This document shows, one piece after another, positions 45,537-54,618 of a DNA stretch of 64,000 nt. The notes beneath the pieces were generated by a model. The model saw only the letters and a list, made by a program, of their open reading frames with translations, did no database searches and was not told the origin of the DNA. Source of the stretch: Rhodanobacter sp. Root480 (GTDB taxonomy: Bacteria; Pseudomonadota; Gammaproteobacteria; Xanthomonadales; Rhodanobacteraceae); the NCBI RefSeq assembly GCF_001426645.1, contig NZ_LMEX01000003.1, forward strand, positions 345,449 to 409,448, given 5' to 3'. Every line of letters begins with the position of its first letter. Within the stretch, counting starts at the first letter, position 1. The translations under genes and the position numbers were made by a program.

Positions 45537-46297
45537 CGGCCGCGCGCGAACCGCTGTCGGTGGTGGTGACCAGCTTCAACAGCGCCGCCACGCTGGATGC
45601 CTGCCTGCGCGGCGTGCGCTGGGCGGACGAGATCGTGGTGCTGGATTCCGGCTCCACCGACGCCACGGCGGCGATCGCCGCGCATTACGGCGCGCGTGTC
45701 CACGTGCAGCCGTTTGCCGGCTACAGCGCGCAGAAGCAGGCGGCGATCGATCTGGCCAGCCACCGCTGGGTGTTGCTGCTCGATTCGGACGAGTCGCTGG
45801 CCGAAACCGCCGCCGTGCCCCTGCAGCAGGCGCTGCACGCGCCGACGCACGTGGCGTACCAATTGTGGCGGCGGGAGTGGCAGTTCTGGCGCTGGCAGTC
45901 GGGCCGGGCGCGGCTCAACCACTACGTGCGGCTGTTCGATCGGCAGCACGCGCGCATGAGCGGCCACGCGGTGCACGAGGAAGTGTGCGTCGACGGCTCC
46001 GTCGGCGTGCTCGATGTCACCATCGATCACCATGGCGAGCGCGATATTGCGGGGCGCGTGGCCAAGGCGGATCGCTATTCAAGCCTGCAACTGGGCGACC
46101 TCGCCCGGCGGCGGGTGCGCTGGTTGCGCCTGCGCATGGTGGCGTACCCCACGGTGGCCTTTCTGCGCTTCTACCTTTTGCGCGGACACTGGCGCTCGGG
46201 CTGGGCCGGCTTCATTGCCGCGCGCATCCACGCGTTCTACGCGTTCCTGAAATACGCGAAGTTGTACGAGTCGCGACGCCAGCGGCGCGATCAGTAG
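45533..46297 (+). CDS. Glycosyltransferase family 2 (WaaE/LgtF-like)
   Basis: A 254-residue GT-A transferase. SVVVTSFNSAATLDACLRGV (about 9-28), the nucleotide-sugar motif EIVVLDSGSTDAT (about 34-46) and the DXD-type LLLDSDESL (about 80-88) match the lipopolysaccharide core beta-1,4-glucosyltransferase group (WaaE/KdtX). Its start overlaps the ligase stop by 4 bp. It ends 7 bp inside the convergent acyltransferase gene. In several genera waaE neighbours waaA, as here. Confidence 0.88.
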   Translation: MTAAREPLSVVVTSFNSAATLDACLRGVRWADEIVVLDSGSTDATAAIAAHYGARVHVQPFAGYSAQKQAAIDLASHRWVLLLDSDESLAETAAVPLQQALHAPTHVAYQLWRREWQFWRWQSGRARLNHYVRLFDRQHARMSGHAVHEEVCVDGSVGVLDVTIDHHGERDIAGRVAKADRYSSLQLGDLARRRVRWLRLRMVAYPTVAFLRFYLLRGHWRSGWAGFIAARIHAFYAFLKYAKLYESRRQRRDQ

Positions 46298-47217
46298 AGC
46301 GGCGGCTGGCCCGGCGGGCGGGTCTTGAAGCGCTTGTGCGCCCACAGGTATTGCGTCGGCGCCTCGCGCACCATCTGTTCGATGCAGCCGTTGATGCGGG
46401 CGGTGTCGTGGTGCACGTCGGTGCCGGGGAAATCCTGCAGCGGCGCACCCAGCCGCAATACATAACCCTCGCTGCCCGGCAGGCGGCGGTGGAAAAAGGG
46501 AATCACCAGTGCGCCGGACATCCGCGCCAGGTGATGGGTGGCGGTGATGGTGGCCGCCGGCACGCCGAAGAACGGCACGAACACGCTGTCCTTGCTGCGC
46601 ATGTCCTGGTCGGGCGCATACCACAGCGTGCCGCCGTTGCGCAGGTATTTCACCGTGCCGCGGAGGTCCTCCTTCTCGAACATCGCGTCGGCATAATCCA
46701 GCCGCGCGCGCAGCACGTTCCACTCGAACACGTCCGAATCCATGCGCCGGTACATGCCGGCAATGCGGATACGCTGCGATACCAGCCGCGCGCACAGTTC
46801 CAGATGCGAGAAGTGGCCGCCCACCAGCAGCACGCCCTTGCCCTGGGCGCGTGCCGCCGCGAGATGCTCCAGTCCTTCAACCTCAAGCGGGATTCGCGCG
46901 ATCTGGCGGTCGCTGCCCATCCAGCCCAGCGCAAACTCCACCAGCATCAGGCCCACGTCGCGCAGGTTGGCGTCGATCAACGCCGCCTGCTCGGTGGCAC
47001 TCAGCTCGGGGAAGCACAACCCGATATTGACCTGCACGATGTGCCGCCGCGGCGAAGGCAGCCACTGCACCAGCGCACCCAGGCGCCGGCCCAGCCACAG
47101 CAACGCGGGATACGGCAGCCGCGCGATCAGCCGGATCACACCCACGCCCAGCCATGCCGGCCAGTGACGCGGCGACAACAGGGAGCGGGTAAAGGGAGGT
47201 CGGGAAGCACCAGGCAT
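46291..47217 (-). CDS. Lipid A biosynthesis lauroyl/myristoyl acyltransferase (LpxL/HtrB-like)
   Basis: A 308-residue late acyltransferase that adds a secondary acyl chain to Kdo2-lipid IVA. An N-terminal hydrophobic anchor is followed by LLVGGHFSHLELCARL (about 125-140) with the HX4E catalytic pair, and GGTLWYAPDQDMRSKDSVFVPFFG (about 200-223), the substrate-binding stretch. ATG 47217 is preferred; codons beyond it translate repeat DNA. It overlaps the GT2 gene by 7 bp at their 3' ends. Confidence 0.92.
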   Translation of the reverse strand: MPGASRPPFTRSLLSPRHWPAWLGVGVIRLIARLPYPALLWLGRRLGALVQWLPSPRRHIVQVNIGLCFPELSATEQAALIDANLRDVGLMLVEFALGWMGSDRQIARIPLEVEGLEHLAAARAQGKGVLLVGGHFSHLELCARLVSQRIRIAGMYRRMDSDVFEWNVLRARLDYADAMFEKEDLRGTVKYLRNGGTLWYAPDQDMRSKDSVFVPFFGVPAATITATHHLARMSGALVIPFFHRRLPGSEGYVLRLGAPLQDFPGTDVHHDTARINGCIEQMVREAPTQYLWAHKRFKTRPPGQPPLY

Positions 47218-47249
47218 TGGCGCTAGTGTAATTGGCCGGGAATGGGGAA

Positions 47250-47410
47250 AGGGGATTCGGGATTCGGGATGACCAGCCGTTCGGCTGTTGAGAGCCGGGA
47301 TTCGGGGGGGAGGCATCGCACACTTCCACCGATCGCCCCGAGCGTAGCCGCGCAGCGGCGGAGTCGAAGGGCGGGCGCGATGAAGCTTCGACTTCGTCGC
47401 GATCGGGTCG
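47250..47410. repeat. GGGATTC tandem units and CGAAGTCGAAG inverted repeat
   Basis: The 239-bp gap 47218-47456 holds tandem GGGATTC units (about 47257-47272), a short CAGCCGTTCGGCTG palindrome, and a unit with CCCGAGCGTAGCCGCG and GGAGTCGAAGGG followed by an inverted CTTCGACTTCG. The parts are the same as in the ahcY-metF gap, arranged differently. Nothing coding is seen. Confidence 0.6.
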
Positions 47411-47456
47411 CTCCTTCCCCGCTCTCGTATACTGCGGCGCTACCACGGAGCTACGC

Positions 47457-48722
47457 GTGCGTTATCTCTACACCTTCGCGATGTACCTGGCGATGCCGTT
47501 GATCGTGCTGCGCCTGTTGCTGCGCGGGGTGCGCTCGCCGCCCTACCATCGACGCTGGTCGGAGCGGTTCGGCTTTTTCGATGCGCCGGGCTTCAACGGC
47601 AGCCTGTGGGTGCACGCCGTATCGGTGGGCGAGGTCAATGCGGCCGAGCCCCTGATCAAGGCGCTGCGCAAGGACTATCCCAACGCGCCCCTGGTCATCA
47701 GCACCGTCACCCCGACGGGCATGGCGCGCGTGCACCAGTTGTTTGGCGACGCGGTGTTTCACGTCTATCTGCCTTACGACCTGCCGTTCGCGGTGAACCG
47801 GTTCCTGCAGCGGATCCGCCCGCAGTTGGCGTTGATCGTGGAAACCGAGATCTGGCCGAACCTGTATCACGCCTGCCACAAGCGCGGGGTGCCGATGATG
47901 ATCGTCAACGCGCGCCTGTCCGATCGCTCGCTACGCGGCTACCGATTCCTGCGCGGCACCGTGCGCTCGGCGTTGCGCTGCGTGCAGGTGATCGCGGCGC
48001 AGTCGGTGGCCGATGCGGCGCGTTATCGCCTGCTGGGCGCCGAGCCGCAGCAAATCGTGGTCAGCGGCAACATGAAGTTCGACATGCGCATACCGCCCGA
48101 TGCCGCCGCTGCCGGCGCCAGCATGCGCCGGCAATGGGGCGGCGAACGCCCGGTCTGGATGGCTGCAAGCACGCACGAGGGCGAGGAGCTGGCGGTACTG
48201 GAAGCGCATCTGCAGGTGCTCAAGCAGTTTCCCGACGCGCTGCTGCTGATTGCGCCACGCCATCCGGAACGGTTCAAGCTGGTGGAGCACGCCGTGCACA
48301 CGCTGGGTTTTCCGATGGCCACGCACAGTGCCGATGGGCTGCCGGCGGCGTCGCACCAGGTGTTCCTGATCGACGCGATGGGCTTGCTGATGCCGTTCTA
48401 CGCGGCGGCCGACCTGGCTTTCGTGGGTGGCAGCCTGGTGCCCATCGGCGGCCACAACGTGCTGGAGCCGGCCGCGCTGGCCCGGCCGGTGCTGGTCGGG
48501 CCGCACACGTTCAATTTTGCCGAGATCACGCTCACCCTGATTCGCGAGGGTGGCGCCGAATGCGTGGGCAGCAGCGACCAGCTTGGCGGCGACGTGCTGC
48601 GGCTCTTGCTCGACGACGAGAAGCGCGCCCGGATGGGGCGCGTCGCGCACAAGGTATTCGATCGCGAGCGTGGTGCCGTGCGGCGCGTCATGCAGATGGT
48701 GGATGCCTTGCTGCAGGAATGA
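47457..48722 (+). CDS. waaA: 3-deoxy-D-manno-octulosonic acid (Kdo) transferase
   Basis: A 421-residue inner-membrane GT-B enzyme that adds Kdo to lipid IVA. One N-terminal anchor (about 8-24) precedes SLWVHAVSVGEVNAAEPLI (about 48-66), where the catalytic Glu sits, then ETEIWPNLYHAC, NARLSDRSLRGY and GGSLVPIGGHNVLEPAALA (about 322-340). The start is GTG 47457 with GGAG seven bases upstream. Whether it adds one or two Kdo units cannot be told. It is divergent from the LpxL-like gene, completing the lipid A-core set in this region. Confidence 0.95.
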   Translation: MRYLYTFAMYLAMPLIVLRLLLRGVRSPPYHRRWSERFGFFDAPGFNGSLWVHAVSVGEVNAAEPLIKALRKDYPNAPLVISTVTPTGMARVHQLFGDAVFHVYLPYDLPFAVNRFLQRIRPQLALIVETEIWPNLYHACHKRGVPMMIVNARLSDRSLRGYRFLRGTVRSALRCVQVIAAQSVADAARYRLLGAEPQQIVVSGNMKFDMRIPPDAAAAGASMRRQWGGERPVWMAASTHEGEELAVLEAHLQVLKQFPDALLLIAPRHPERFKLVEHAVHTLGFPMATHSADGLPAASHQVFLIDAMGLLMPFYAAADLAFVGGSLVPIGGHNVLEPAALARPVLVGPHTFNFAEITLTLIREGGAECVGSSDQLGGDVLRLLLDDEKRARMGRVAHKVFDRERGAVRRVMQMVDALLQE

Positions 48723-48739
48723 GCAGCGGTGGTTGATAC

Positions 48740-48773
48740 ACGAAAAAGGCCGGGCATGCCCGGCCTTTTTCGT
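48740..48773. terminator. Bidirectional intrinsic terminator between waaA and tolC-like gene
   Basis: ACGAAAAAGGCCGGGC and its complement GCCCGGCCTTTTTCGT enclose a short loop; the A-run on one side and T-run on the other serve both convergent genes. Confidence 0.93.
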
Positions 48774-48787
48774 GCGCTTGCCGCGGC

Positions 48788-50140
48788 TTACTGCAGCAAC
48801 GTGTTGATCGCTTCCATGTCCTTGATGTCCGCCGTACCCGAGGACTGCTTCAGCATCAGCTTGTTCAGCACGAACTGGTGGCGCGCCTGCGAGTACTCGC
48901 TTTCGGCCTGGGTGAGGTTCTGGATCTGGATCAGCACGTTGGTCATCGTCTGCGTGCCCACGTCAAAACCCGCGCGGGTCGCTTCCAGCGCCTTCTTGCC
49001 CGAATCCACCGCCGCCCGGGTCGACTCGACCTGCGAGATGCCGGCGATCACCGAGCGGTAGTTGTTGAGCGTGGTGCGCACCACCTGGCGGCGCTGCGAC
49101 TCGAGCGCGTCCTGGGCCGAGTCGCGCTGGTAGATGGACTGCCGCACCCGTGACTGGGTGGCGCCGCCGGAGAAGATCGGCACGTTCAGGGTCAGCCCGA
49201 TGGTGGTGGCGCCGCGGTTGTCCTGGCGACCACTGCCGATGTTCTGGTACCAGCTGGTGTTCTTGCCGTAGCTGACGTTGGCGGTGATGGTGGGCAGGTG
49301 GCCGGCACGCGCCGCGCTGATGTTGTGCTCGGTGGTTTCCACGTTGCTGCGCTGGGCCAGCAGGTCGGGGTTGGTTTCCAGTGCCTGCTTGACCCAGGTA
49401 TCCGGGTCGTTCGGGGTGGGCGGCTGCATCGGCAGGTCTTCACGCAGCTTCTTCAGCTCGCCGGTGGGCTTGCCGGTGATCTCGGTCAGCGCTTCGCGGG
49501 CATCGTTGAGCGCGTTTTCCGTGGCGATCGTGTTGGCCTTGGCCGCCTCGTAATACGACTTGGCCTGGTAAACGTCGGTGATCGCCGAAAGGCCGACCTT
49601 GAAGCGCTGGTTGGATTGCTCGTACTGCTGGCGGTAGGCGTCTTCGTTGGCCTTGGCGTAGGCCAGCTGATCCTCGCCGGTGAGCACGCCGAAATAGGCC
49701 TGGGTGACGCGCACGTACAGCTGCTGCAGCGCGGACTGGTACAACTCGTCCTGCGCCTGGGCGGCGGAGTGCGCGGCCTTGAGGTTGGCGTATTCGCTGA
49801 AGTCCAGCACCGTCTGGCTGAGCTGGGCGTTCACGCTGCGCGTGCGGGTGTGACCGAACTCGCTGGTGTTGATGGTCTGGGTGGGATCGGTGGGATCGCG
49901 CACCAGCTCATGGTTGCCGCCGTTGGTCTGCTGCAGCGACAGCCCTGCGGAGATCTGCGGCAACAACAGTGCGCGCGCCTGGTCGACGTTTTCGCCAATG
50001 GACAGTCGCGTGGCGTCCGCCTGCATCAGCACGGGGTCGTTGGCGCGGGCTTCACGATAAGCATCCAGCAGGTCTTCGCCATGACTGGGCAGTGAAACGG
50101 CGGCCATCGCCAGGGCCAGTGTGAGCAGCTTCAAACGCAT
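48788..50140 (-). CDS. TolC-family outer-membrane channel protein
   Basis: A 450-residue outer-membrane efflux/secretion protein. A signal peptide ends near SLPSHG-ED (about 22). Two repeats of coiled-coil helices follow, each with outer-membrane-efflux signatures: DLLDAYREARANDPVLMQAD at the start, and VALYDNP-like STRAAVDSGKKALEATRAGFDVGTQTMTNVLIQIQNLTQAESEYSQARHQFVLNKL-type helices at the end. It belongs to the TolC type I secretion subgroup. The methyltransferase gene lies 34 bp upstream on the same strand. It could pair with the MacAB-like exporter at 0.5-5 kb. Confidence 0.92.
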   Translation of the reverse strand: MRLKLLTLALAMAAVSLPSHGEDLLDAYREARANDPVLMQADATRLSIGENVDQARALLLPQISAGLSLQQTNGGNHELVRDPTDPTQTINTSEFGHTRTRSVNAQLSQTVLDFSEYANLKAAHSAAQAQDELYQSALQQLYVRVTQAYFGVLTGEDQLAYAKANEDAYRQQYEQSNQRFKVGLSAITDVYQAKSYYEAAKANTIATENALNDAREALTEITGKPTGELKKLREDLPMQPPTPNDPDTWVKQALETNPDLLAQRSNVETTEHNISAARAGHLPTITANVSYGKNTSWYQNIGSGRQDNRGATTIGLTLNVPIFSGGATQSRVRQSIYQRDSAQDALESQRRQVVRTTLNNYRSVIAGISQVESTRAAVDSGKKALEATRAGFDVGTQTMTNVLIQIQNLTQAESEYSQARHQFVLNKLMLKQSSGTADIKDMEAINTLLQ

Positions 50141-50174
50141 GGGTTGCCTCGTAGGGGAAGTCGGGGGCGGAAAT

Positions 50175-50834
50175 TCAGAGAACGAAAGGTTGAAGTGGCT
50201 CGGCGTGCTGCAGGTAGGGCAGGTCGGTCTCGAACAGGGTTTCCTCGCGGAAACGACCTTCGCCTTCGAGCGTCAGCAACACAACTTGTTGCACTGGCGA
50301 CTTGCCGCGCACGATCACCGCGCGGCCACCGGGCTTGAGCCAGCCCAGCCAGCGCGGCGGGATGGTGGCGACCGCACCAGTGACGACCAGCGCGTCGAAC
50401 TGCTCATCGGGCTGCCAGTCGACAACGGCCTCGCCCGTGGCCAGGTTGACGTTGGTCACGCTTGCCGCCTGCAGCCGCCGGGTGGCGGCGGCGGTGAAAT
50501 CGGCATGGATGTCCACGCTGGTGACATGCGCCGAAAGCCCGGCCAGGCAGGCGGCGAGAAACCCCGAGCCGGTGCCGATTTCCAGCACACGGTCGGTGGG
50601 CAGCAATTCCAGCGCCTGCAGTACGCGGCCTTCGACCACGGGTTTCATCATCACTTCGCCATGGCCCAGCGGCAGGCACAGGTCGGCAAACGCCAGCCGG
50701 CGGTGTTCGGCAGCCACGAAATCCTCGCGCCGCACGCGGCCGATGACGTCCAGCACGCGGCCGTCCAGCACCTCCCACGGGCGAACCTGGTTCTCGACCA
50801 TGTTCAGTCGTGCCTGCTCGAAGTTCATTGCCAT
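50175..50834 (-). CDS. Protein-L-isoaspartate O-methyltransferase family protein
   Basis: A 219-residue SAM-dependent methyltransferase. The SAM motif I is VLEIGTGSGFLAACLA (about 80-95); ARLNMVENQVRPWEVLD at the N-terminus replaces the usual PIMT start, and MMKPVVEGRVLQAL (about 61-74) takes the place of the SQP substrate loop of Pcm. It is therefore a PIMT homologue rather than a canonical Pcm. Two starts (ATG 50834 and 50828) are possible. It is the first gene of a pair with the TolC-like gene, an order I associate with Xanthomonads. Real substrate unclear. Confidence 0.83.
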   Translation of the reverse strand: MAMNFEQARLNMVENQVRPWEVLDGRVLDVIGRVRREDFVAAEHRRLAFADLCLPLGHGEVMMKPVVEGRVLQALELLPTDRVLEIGTGSGFLAACLAGLSAHVTSVDIHADFTAAATRRLQAASVTNVNLATGEAVVDWQPDEQFDALVVTGAVATIPPRWLGWLKPGGRAVIVRGKSPVQQVVLLTLEGEGRFREETLFETDLPYLQHAEPLQPFVL

Positions 50835-51026
50835 TTCAACTGGTGTCCCGTGAGTCGGAAAAGGTGAAGAAGAATAAGCGTCTGGCCACATTCCGACAAT
50901 CACAGCGTGACGGCCCCGCCCGCCGCCACGTAGTGCCGGAAGTCATCGCGAATGGTTGACGCACGTCATTGAGCGCCTATGACATACGCGGGAGAATGGC
51001 GTCTGGAAAATAATTGTACCGCCGCG

Positions 51027-51032
51027 TATAAT
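51027..51032 (+). promoter_or_regulatory. Perfect -10 box upstream of TetR gene
   Basis: TATAAT lies 33 bp upstream of the TetR start, in an AT-rich patch. The matching -35 (TGGAAA, 51004-51009) is weak. The divergent gap 50835-51065 (231 bp) holds no other clear signal. Confidence 0.5.
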
Positions 51033-51065
51033 AAAGGGCAGACTCTCATTTGTGAAGGTGCGGGC

Positions 51066-51716
51066 ATGATTAGCGGCGCGCAAATAAAGCCACAGGGACC
51101 GGGCCGCCCCAAAGACATGGAAAAACGGGCGGCGATCCTCGCTGCGGCGAAGGCATTGTTCATACGCAATGCGTTTGCCGGTACCAGTATGGATGCCATC
51201 GCCGCCGAGGCGAAGGTTTCCAAGCTGACCGTGTACAGCCATTTCGGCGACAAGGACAACCTCTTTCGCGAGGTGATCCGTTCCCGCATCGAGGACCTGC
51301 TGCCCGAGGACATCTACCAGTTCGACCCCAATGTGGGCATCGAGCAAACCCTGCACGCCATCGCCCAGGCGCACATGCACATCGACTGCCAGGCTGAGCA
51401 TGTGGGTACCTTCCGGGCGATCCTCAGTGACTGCCGCCAGGGCAATCCGCGCTACGGCAAGCTGCTGTGGGAAGAGGGCCCGGCGCGCATGCACCGCCTG
51501 ATGGAAAACCTGCTGCAGCAGGCGGTCGACCACGGCGCGCTGGACATTCCCGTGGTGAAGACGGCCAGCGTGCAGTTCTTCTCGCTGATCAAGGGCGACA
51601 TGCTGCTGCGCCGGCTGTTCGGTTGCGACGAATGCCCGGAGACCGCTGCCGCCGAAATCGAGGCGATGGCGCGTACCGGCGTCAACACCTTCCTGCGGGC
51701 GTACGTTCCGCGCTGA
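51066..51716 (+). CDS. TetR/AcrR-family transcriptional regulator
   Basis: A 216-residue repressor. The N-terminal helix-turn-helix (about 18-62) is seen as ILAAAKALFIRNAFAGTSMDAIAAEAKVSKLTVYSHFGDKDNLF. The C-terminal ligand domain resembles the TetR_C_7 (AefR-like) group. ATG 51066 has GAAGG upstream. It is divergent from the methyltransferase-tolC pair, so those genes are plausible targets along with its own promoter. The inducer is unknown. Confidence 0.9.
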   Translation: MISGAQIKPQGPGRPKDMEKRAAILAAAKALFIRNAFAGTSMDAIAAEAKVSKLTVYSHFGDKDNLFREVIRSRIEDLLPEDIYQFDPNVGIEQTLHAIAQAHMHIDCQAEHVGTFRAILSDCRQGNPRYGKLLWEEGPARMHRLMENLLQQAVDHGALDIPVVKTASVQFFSLIKGDMLLRRLFGCDECPETAAAEIEAMARTGVNTFLRAYVPR

Positions 51717-51870
51717 GTGCGCTGCCCCTCGCGCGCCCTGTTTTGAACCGGGCGCGCCGGGCCACTGGTTGGGCGCATCGCGGCATGCGCCCGGCCGCGT
51801 TTACACGATCACCACGCAGGCGGGGCGTAAGCTTCCCGGATACGCGTTTCGGCGTAACGAGGAAACCTGC

Positions 51871-52467
51871 ATGGCCACCAAGAACCAACCCTTCCTTTCC
51901 GATATCCAGACCATCCGCAGGCGTGCGCGCGAGCACATGCAGCGGGGCGCGGTCACCGACAGCTACACGCTTGATCGCGATGTCGTGCTGAAGCTGCTGA
52001 ACGAGGCGCTGGCGACCGAACTCGTCTGCGTGCTGCGCTACAAGGCGCACTTTTACCTGGCGTCGGGCATCAATGCCAAAAGCGTGGCGGCCGAGTTCCT
52101 CGAACATGCCAACGAGGAGCAGGGCCATGCCGACCAGATTGCCGAGCGCATCACCCAGCTCGACGGCACGCCAAACTTCGAACCCGATGGCCTGTCCACC
52201 CGCAGCCATGCCGAGTTCGTGGTGCCGGACGACCTTGCCGGCATGATCGAGGAGAACCTCGTCGCCGAGCGCATCGCGATCGACAGCTACCGCGAAATCA
52301 TCAACTACGTGGGCGACCGGGACACCACCACCAAGCGCATGCTCGAAGGCATCCTCGCCGTGGAAGAGGAGCACGCCGAAGACATGAAGACGCTAATGGA
52401 GGATTTCGGCAAGAAGGGCGAGCCGGCCAAGCCGTCGCCCGCGAAAGCCGCCGGCAAACGCGGCTGA
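51871..52467 (+). CDS. Ferritin-like / bacterioferritin-type protein
   Basis: A 198-residue four-helix-bundle protein. Diiron ligands appear as E in ALATELVCVLRYKAH (about 46-60), EFLEHANEEQGHADQ (Glu and His, about 77-91), E in NLVAERIAIDSYREI (about 131) and EEEHAEDM (about 165-172). The C-terminal tail is Lys/Pro/Ala-rich. It resembles bacterioferritin and Dps-like proteins in the ferritin-like DUF892/Bfr group and likely stores or detoxifies iron. There is no bfd gene beside it. GAGGA precedes ATG 51871. A terminator follows. Confidence 0.83.
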   Translation: MATKNQPFLSDIQTIRRRAREHMQRGAVTDSYTLDRDVVLKLLNEALATELVCVLRYKAHFYLASGINAKSVAAEFLEHANEEQGHADQIAERITQLDGTPNFEPDGLSTRSHAEFVVPDDLAGMIEENLVAERIAIDSYREIINYVGDRDTTTKRMLEGILAVEEEHAEDMKTLMEDFGKKGEPAKPSPAKAAGKRG

Positions 52468-52473
52468 ACTTTC

Positions 52474-52503
52474 GAGGGGTGGCGCTTGCCACCCCTCATT
52501 CGT
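52474..52503. terminator. Intrinsic terminator after ferritin-like gene
   Basis: GAGGGGTGGC (52474-52483), loop GCTT, GCCACCCCTC (52488-52497), then ATTCGTT. It lies between convergent genes. Confidence 0.8.
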
Positions 52504-53520
52504 TCACCAGCCGGCCAGCACCAGCTTCCCGACCGTGGTGCCCGATTCGAGGCGGCGGTGTGCCTCGCGCAGGTTGGTTGCATGGATGGGCGTGAGCGTT
52601 TCGGCGCGGGTGCCGCGCAATTCCCCGGCATCGATCAGGGCGGCCACGCGGTCGAGGATGCGCCCCTGCTCGGCCTGGTCGGCGGTTTTGAAACGTGGGC
52701 GGGTGAACATCATCTCCCAGTGGATGCCGACCGCCTTGGCCTTGTACGGATCGCCGATCCGCAGCGCGCCCGCAGGCTCCACGATCAGGCCGACATGACC
52801 CTGCGGGGCGATGAGTTCGCCCACGGTTTCCCAGTAGCGATCCGTATCGGCAAGATTCAACACCGCGTCGACCTGGCTCATCCCCAGCGCCTTCAACTGC
52901 GGCGCCAGCGGTTCGCGGTGGTTGATCACATGCTGCGCGCCCATCGTCTGGCACCACGCCACCGTTTCGTCGCGCGACGCGGTGGCGATCACGGAGAAGC
53001 CCGCGCGCCGCGCCAGCTGGATCGCGATCGAACCCACGCCACCGGCCCCTCCGATGATCAGCAGGGTCTTGCCCTCGCCGCCGTGCTCGCTGTCGAACGG
53101 CATGCGCTGGAACAGCAGTTCCCACGCGGTGAGTGTGGTCAGCGGCAACGCTGCCGCGTCCGCCAGTTCGATCGATTTCGGGACGTACCCGACCAGCCGT
53201 GCGTCCACCGCCTGGTATTGCGCATTGCTGCCGGCGCGGGTGATGTCGCCGGCGTAGTAGACGCGGTCGCCGGGGCGGAACCCTTCCACGCTGGCGCCCA
53301 CCGACTCGACCACGCCGGCCGCGTCGTAGCCCAATACCTTCGGTTGCGCCTCCACCTGCGGCTTGGGTGAGCGCACCTTGGTGTCGACCGGATTCACCGA
53401 CACCGCCTCCACCCGCACCAGCAGGTCGTGTGCGCCCGGTTCGGGCATGGGCAACTCCACGTCGACCAGGGAGGCGGGGTCGTCGATGGGCAGGTAGCGG
53501 GTGAGGGCAACGGCTTTCAT
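52504..53520 (-). CDS. Zinc-type alcohol dehydrogenase-like / quinone oxidoreductase family protein
   Basis: A 338-residue medium-chain dehydrogenase/reductase. SVNPVDTKVR (about 53-62) and KVLGYDAAGVVESVG (about 72-86) match the zinc-binding-like (ZADH1/YogA) group without the structural zinc cysteines. The NADPH site is IIGGAGGVGSIAIQLAR (about 150-166). It likely reduces quinones or enals. It is the last of three same-strand genes after the MFS and aldo/keto reductase genes. GGAG precedes ATG 53520. Confidence 0.88.
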   Translation of the reverse strand: MKAVALTRYLPIDDPASLVDVELPMPEPGAHDLLVRVEAVSVNPVDTKVRSPKPQVEAQPKVLGYDAAGVVESVGASVEGFRPGDRVYYAGDITRAGSNAQYQAVDARLVGYVPKSIELADAAALPLTTLTAWELLFQRMPFDSEHGGEGKTLLIIGGAGGVGSIAIQLARRAGFSVIATASRDETVAWCQTMGAQHVINHREPLAPQLKALGMSQVDAVLNLADTDRYWETVGELIAPQGHVGLIVEPAGALRIGDPYKAKAVGIHWEMMFTRPRFKTADQAEQGRILDRVAALIDAGELRGTRAETLTPIHATNLREAHRRLESGTTVGKLVLAGW

Positions 53521-53567
53521 GTGGGGCTCCAGTGATTCGGGTGGGGATTCGGCATGCGCCGTGCGGC

Positions 53568-54599
53568 TCATACCGGCGGCGGATTGCGTTCGGCGAACGG
53601 GCCATTCCAATAGGGGTAATAAGGGTAAGGTGGCGTGACGGCGCTGGCCGCGTCGAGCGCGGCGATCTGCCCGGGCGCAAGCTGCCAGCTGGCCGCTTCG
53701 AGGTTCTGCCGCAGCTGGGTTTCGTTGCGGGCGCCGATCAGCACACTGGACACCGTGGGCCGCTGCAGCAGCCAGTTCAATGCGATCTGCGGCACGCTGC
53801 GGCCGGTCTCCGCGGCCACGGTGTCGAGCGCGTCGACGACGCGGTACAACCGTTCCTCGTCCACCGGCGGCGCAAAGCCCGCGGTGTCGTGCAGGCGGCT
53901 GCCTTCGGGCCAGGGCTGGCCGCGGCGGATACTGCCGGTGAGGCGTCCCCAACCCAGCGGACTCCACACCACGGCGCCGACGCCCTGGTCGAGCCCCAAG
54001 GGCATCAGTTCCCACTCGTAGTCGCGACCGATCAGCGAGTAGTAGGCCTGGTTCGCCACGAAGCGCGCATAGCCATGGCGGTCGGCGATTGCCTGCGATT
54101 TCATGAGCTGCCAGCCGGAGAAATTCGAAGCGCCCAGGTAGCGCACCTTGCCCGCGCGCACCAGGTCGTCCAGCGTCGACATCACTTGCTCTACCGGCGT
54201 CATCGCGTCGAAATGGTGCAGTTGCAGCAGGTCGATGTAGTCGGTGTCCAGCCGCTTCAGTGCGCGCTCGACGCTGCCGATCAGGTGATGGCGCGAGGCG
54301 CCGACATCATTGGCGCCGTCGCCGGCGCGCAGGCTGATTTTGGTCGAGATGATGGCGCGATCGCGCCGGCCTTTCAGCGCCGCGCCCAGGATCGATTCCG
54401 AAGCGCCGTCGGAATAGACGTCCGCGCTGTCGAACAGGTTGACGCCGGCGTCGAGACAGATGTCGACCAGCCGGGTCGCCTCGGCCACGTCGGTTCGACC
54501 CCAGGCGCCGAACAGCGGGCCCGTGCCGCCGAATGTGCCGGTGCCGAAACCGAGTGCGGGCACCTTGAAGCCAGAGTTGCCCAGATAGCGGTATTCCAT
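53568..54599 (-). CDS. Aldo/keto reductase
   Basis: A 343-residue NADPH-dependent oxidoreductase. YRYLGNSGFKVPALGFGTGTFGG opens the TIM barrel; the catalytic tetrad is D (FDSADVYSDGASE), Y, K (IISTKISLR) and H (LLQLHHFDA). The C-terminal SSVLIGARNETQLRQNLEA binds the cofactor phosphate. It resembles the YajO/Gpr-type AKRs. ATG 54599 is chosen since homologues begin MEYR. Genes on both sides are 19 and 47 bp away, indicating one operon. Confidence 0.9.
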   Translation of the reverse strand: MEYRYLGNSGFKVPALGFGTGTFGGTGPLFGAWGRTDVAEATRLVDICLDAGVNLFDSADVYSDGASESILGAALKGRRDRAIISTKISLRAGDGANDVGASRHHLIGSVERALKRLDTDYIDLLQLHHFDAMTPVEQVMSTLDDLVRAGKVRYLGASNFSGWQLMKSQAIADRHGYARFVANQAYYSLIGRDYEWELMPLGLDQGVGAVVWSPLGWGRLTGSIRRGQPWPEGSRLHDTAGFAPPVDEERLYRVVDALDTVAAETGRSVPQIALNWLLQRPTVSSVLIGARNETQLRQNLEAASWQLAPGQIAALDAASAVTPPYPYYPYWNGPFAERNPPPV

Positions 54600-54618
54600 G
54601 GTGATGTCCTCCCGAAAG

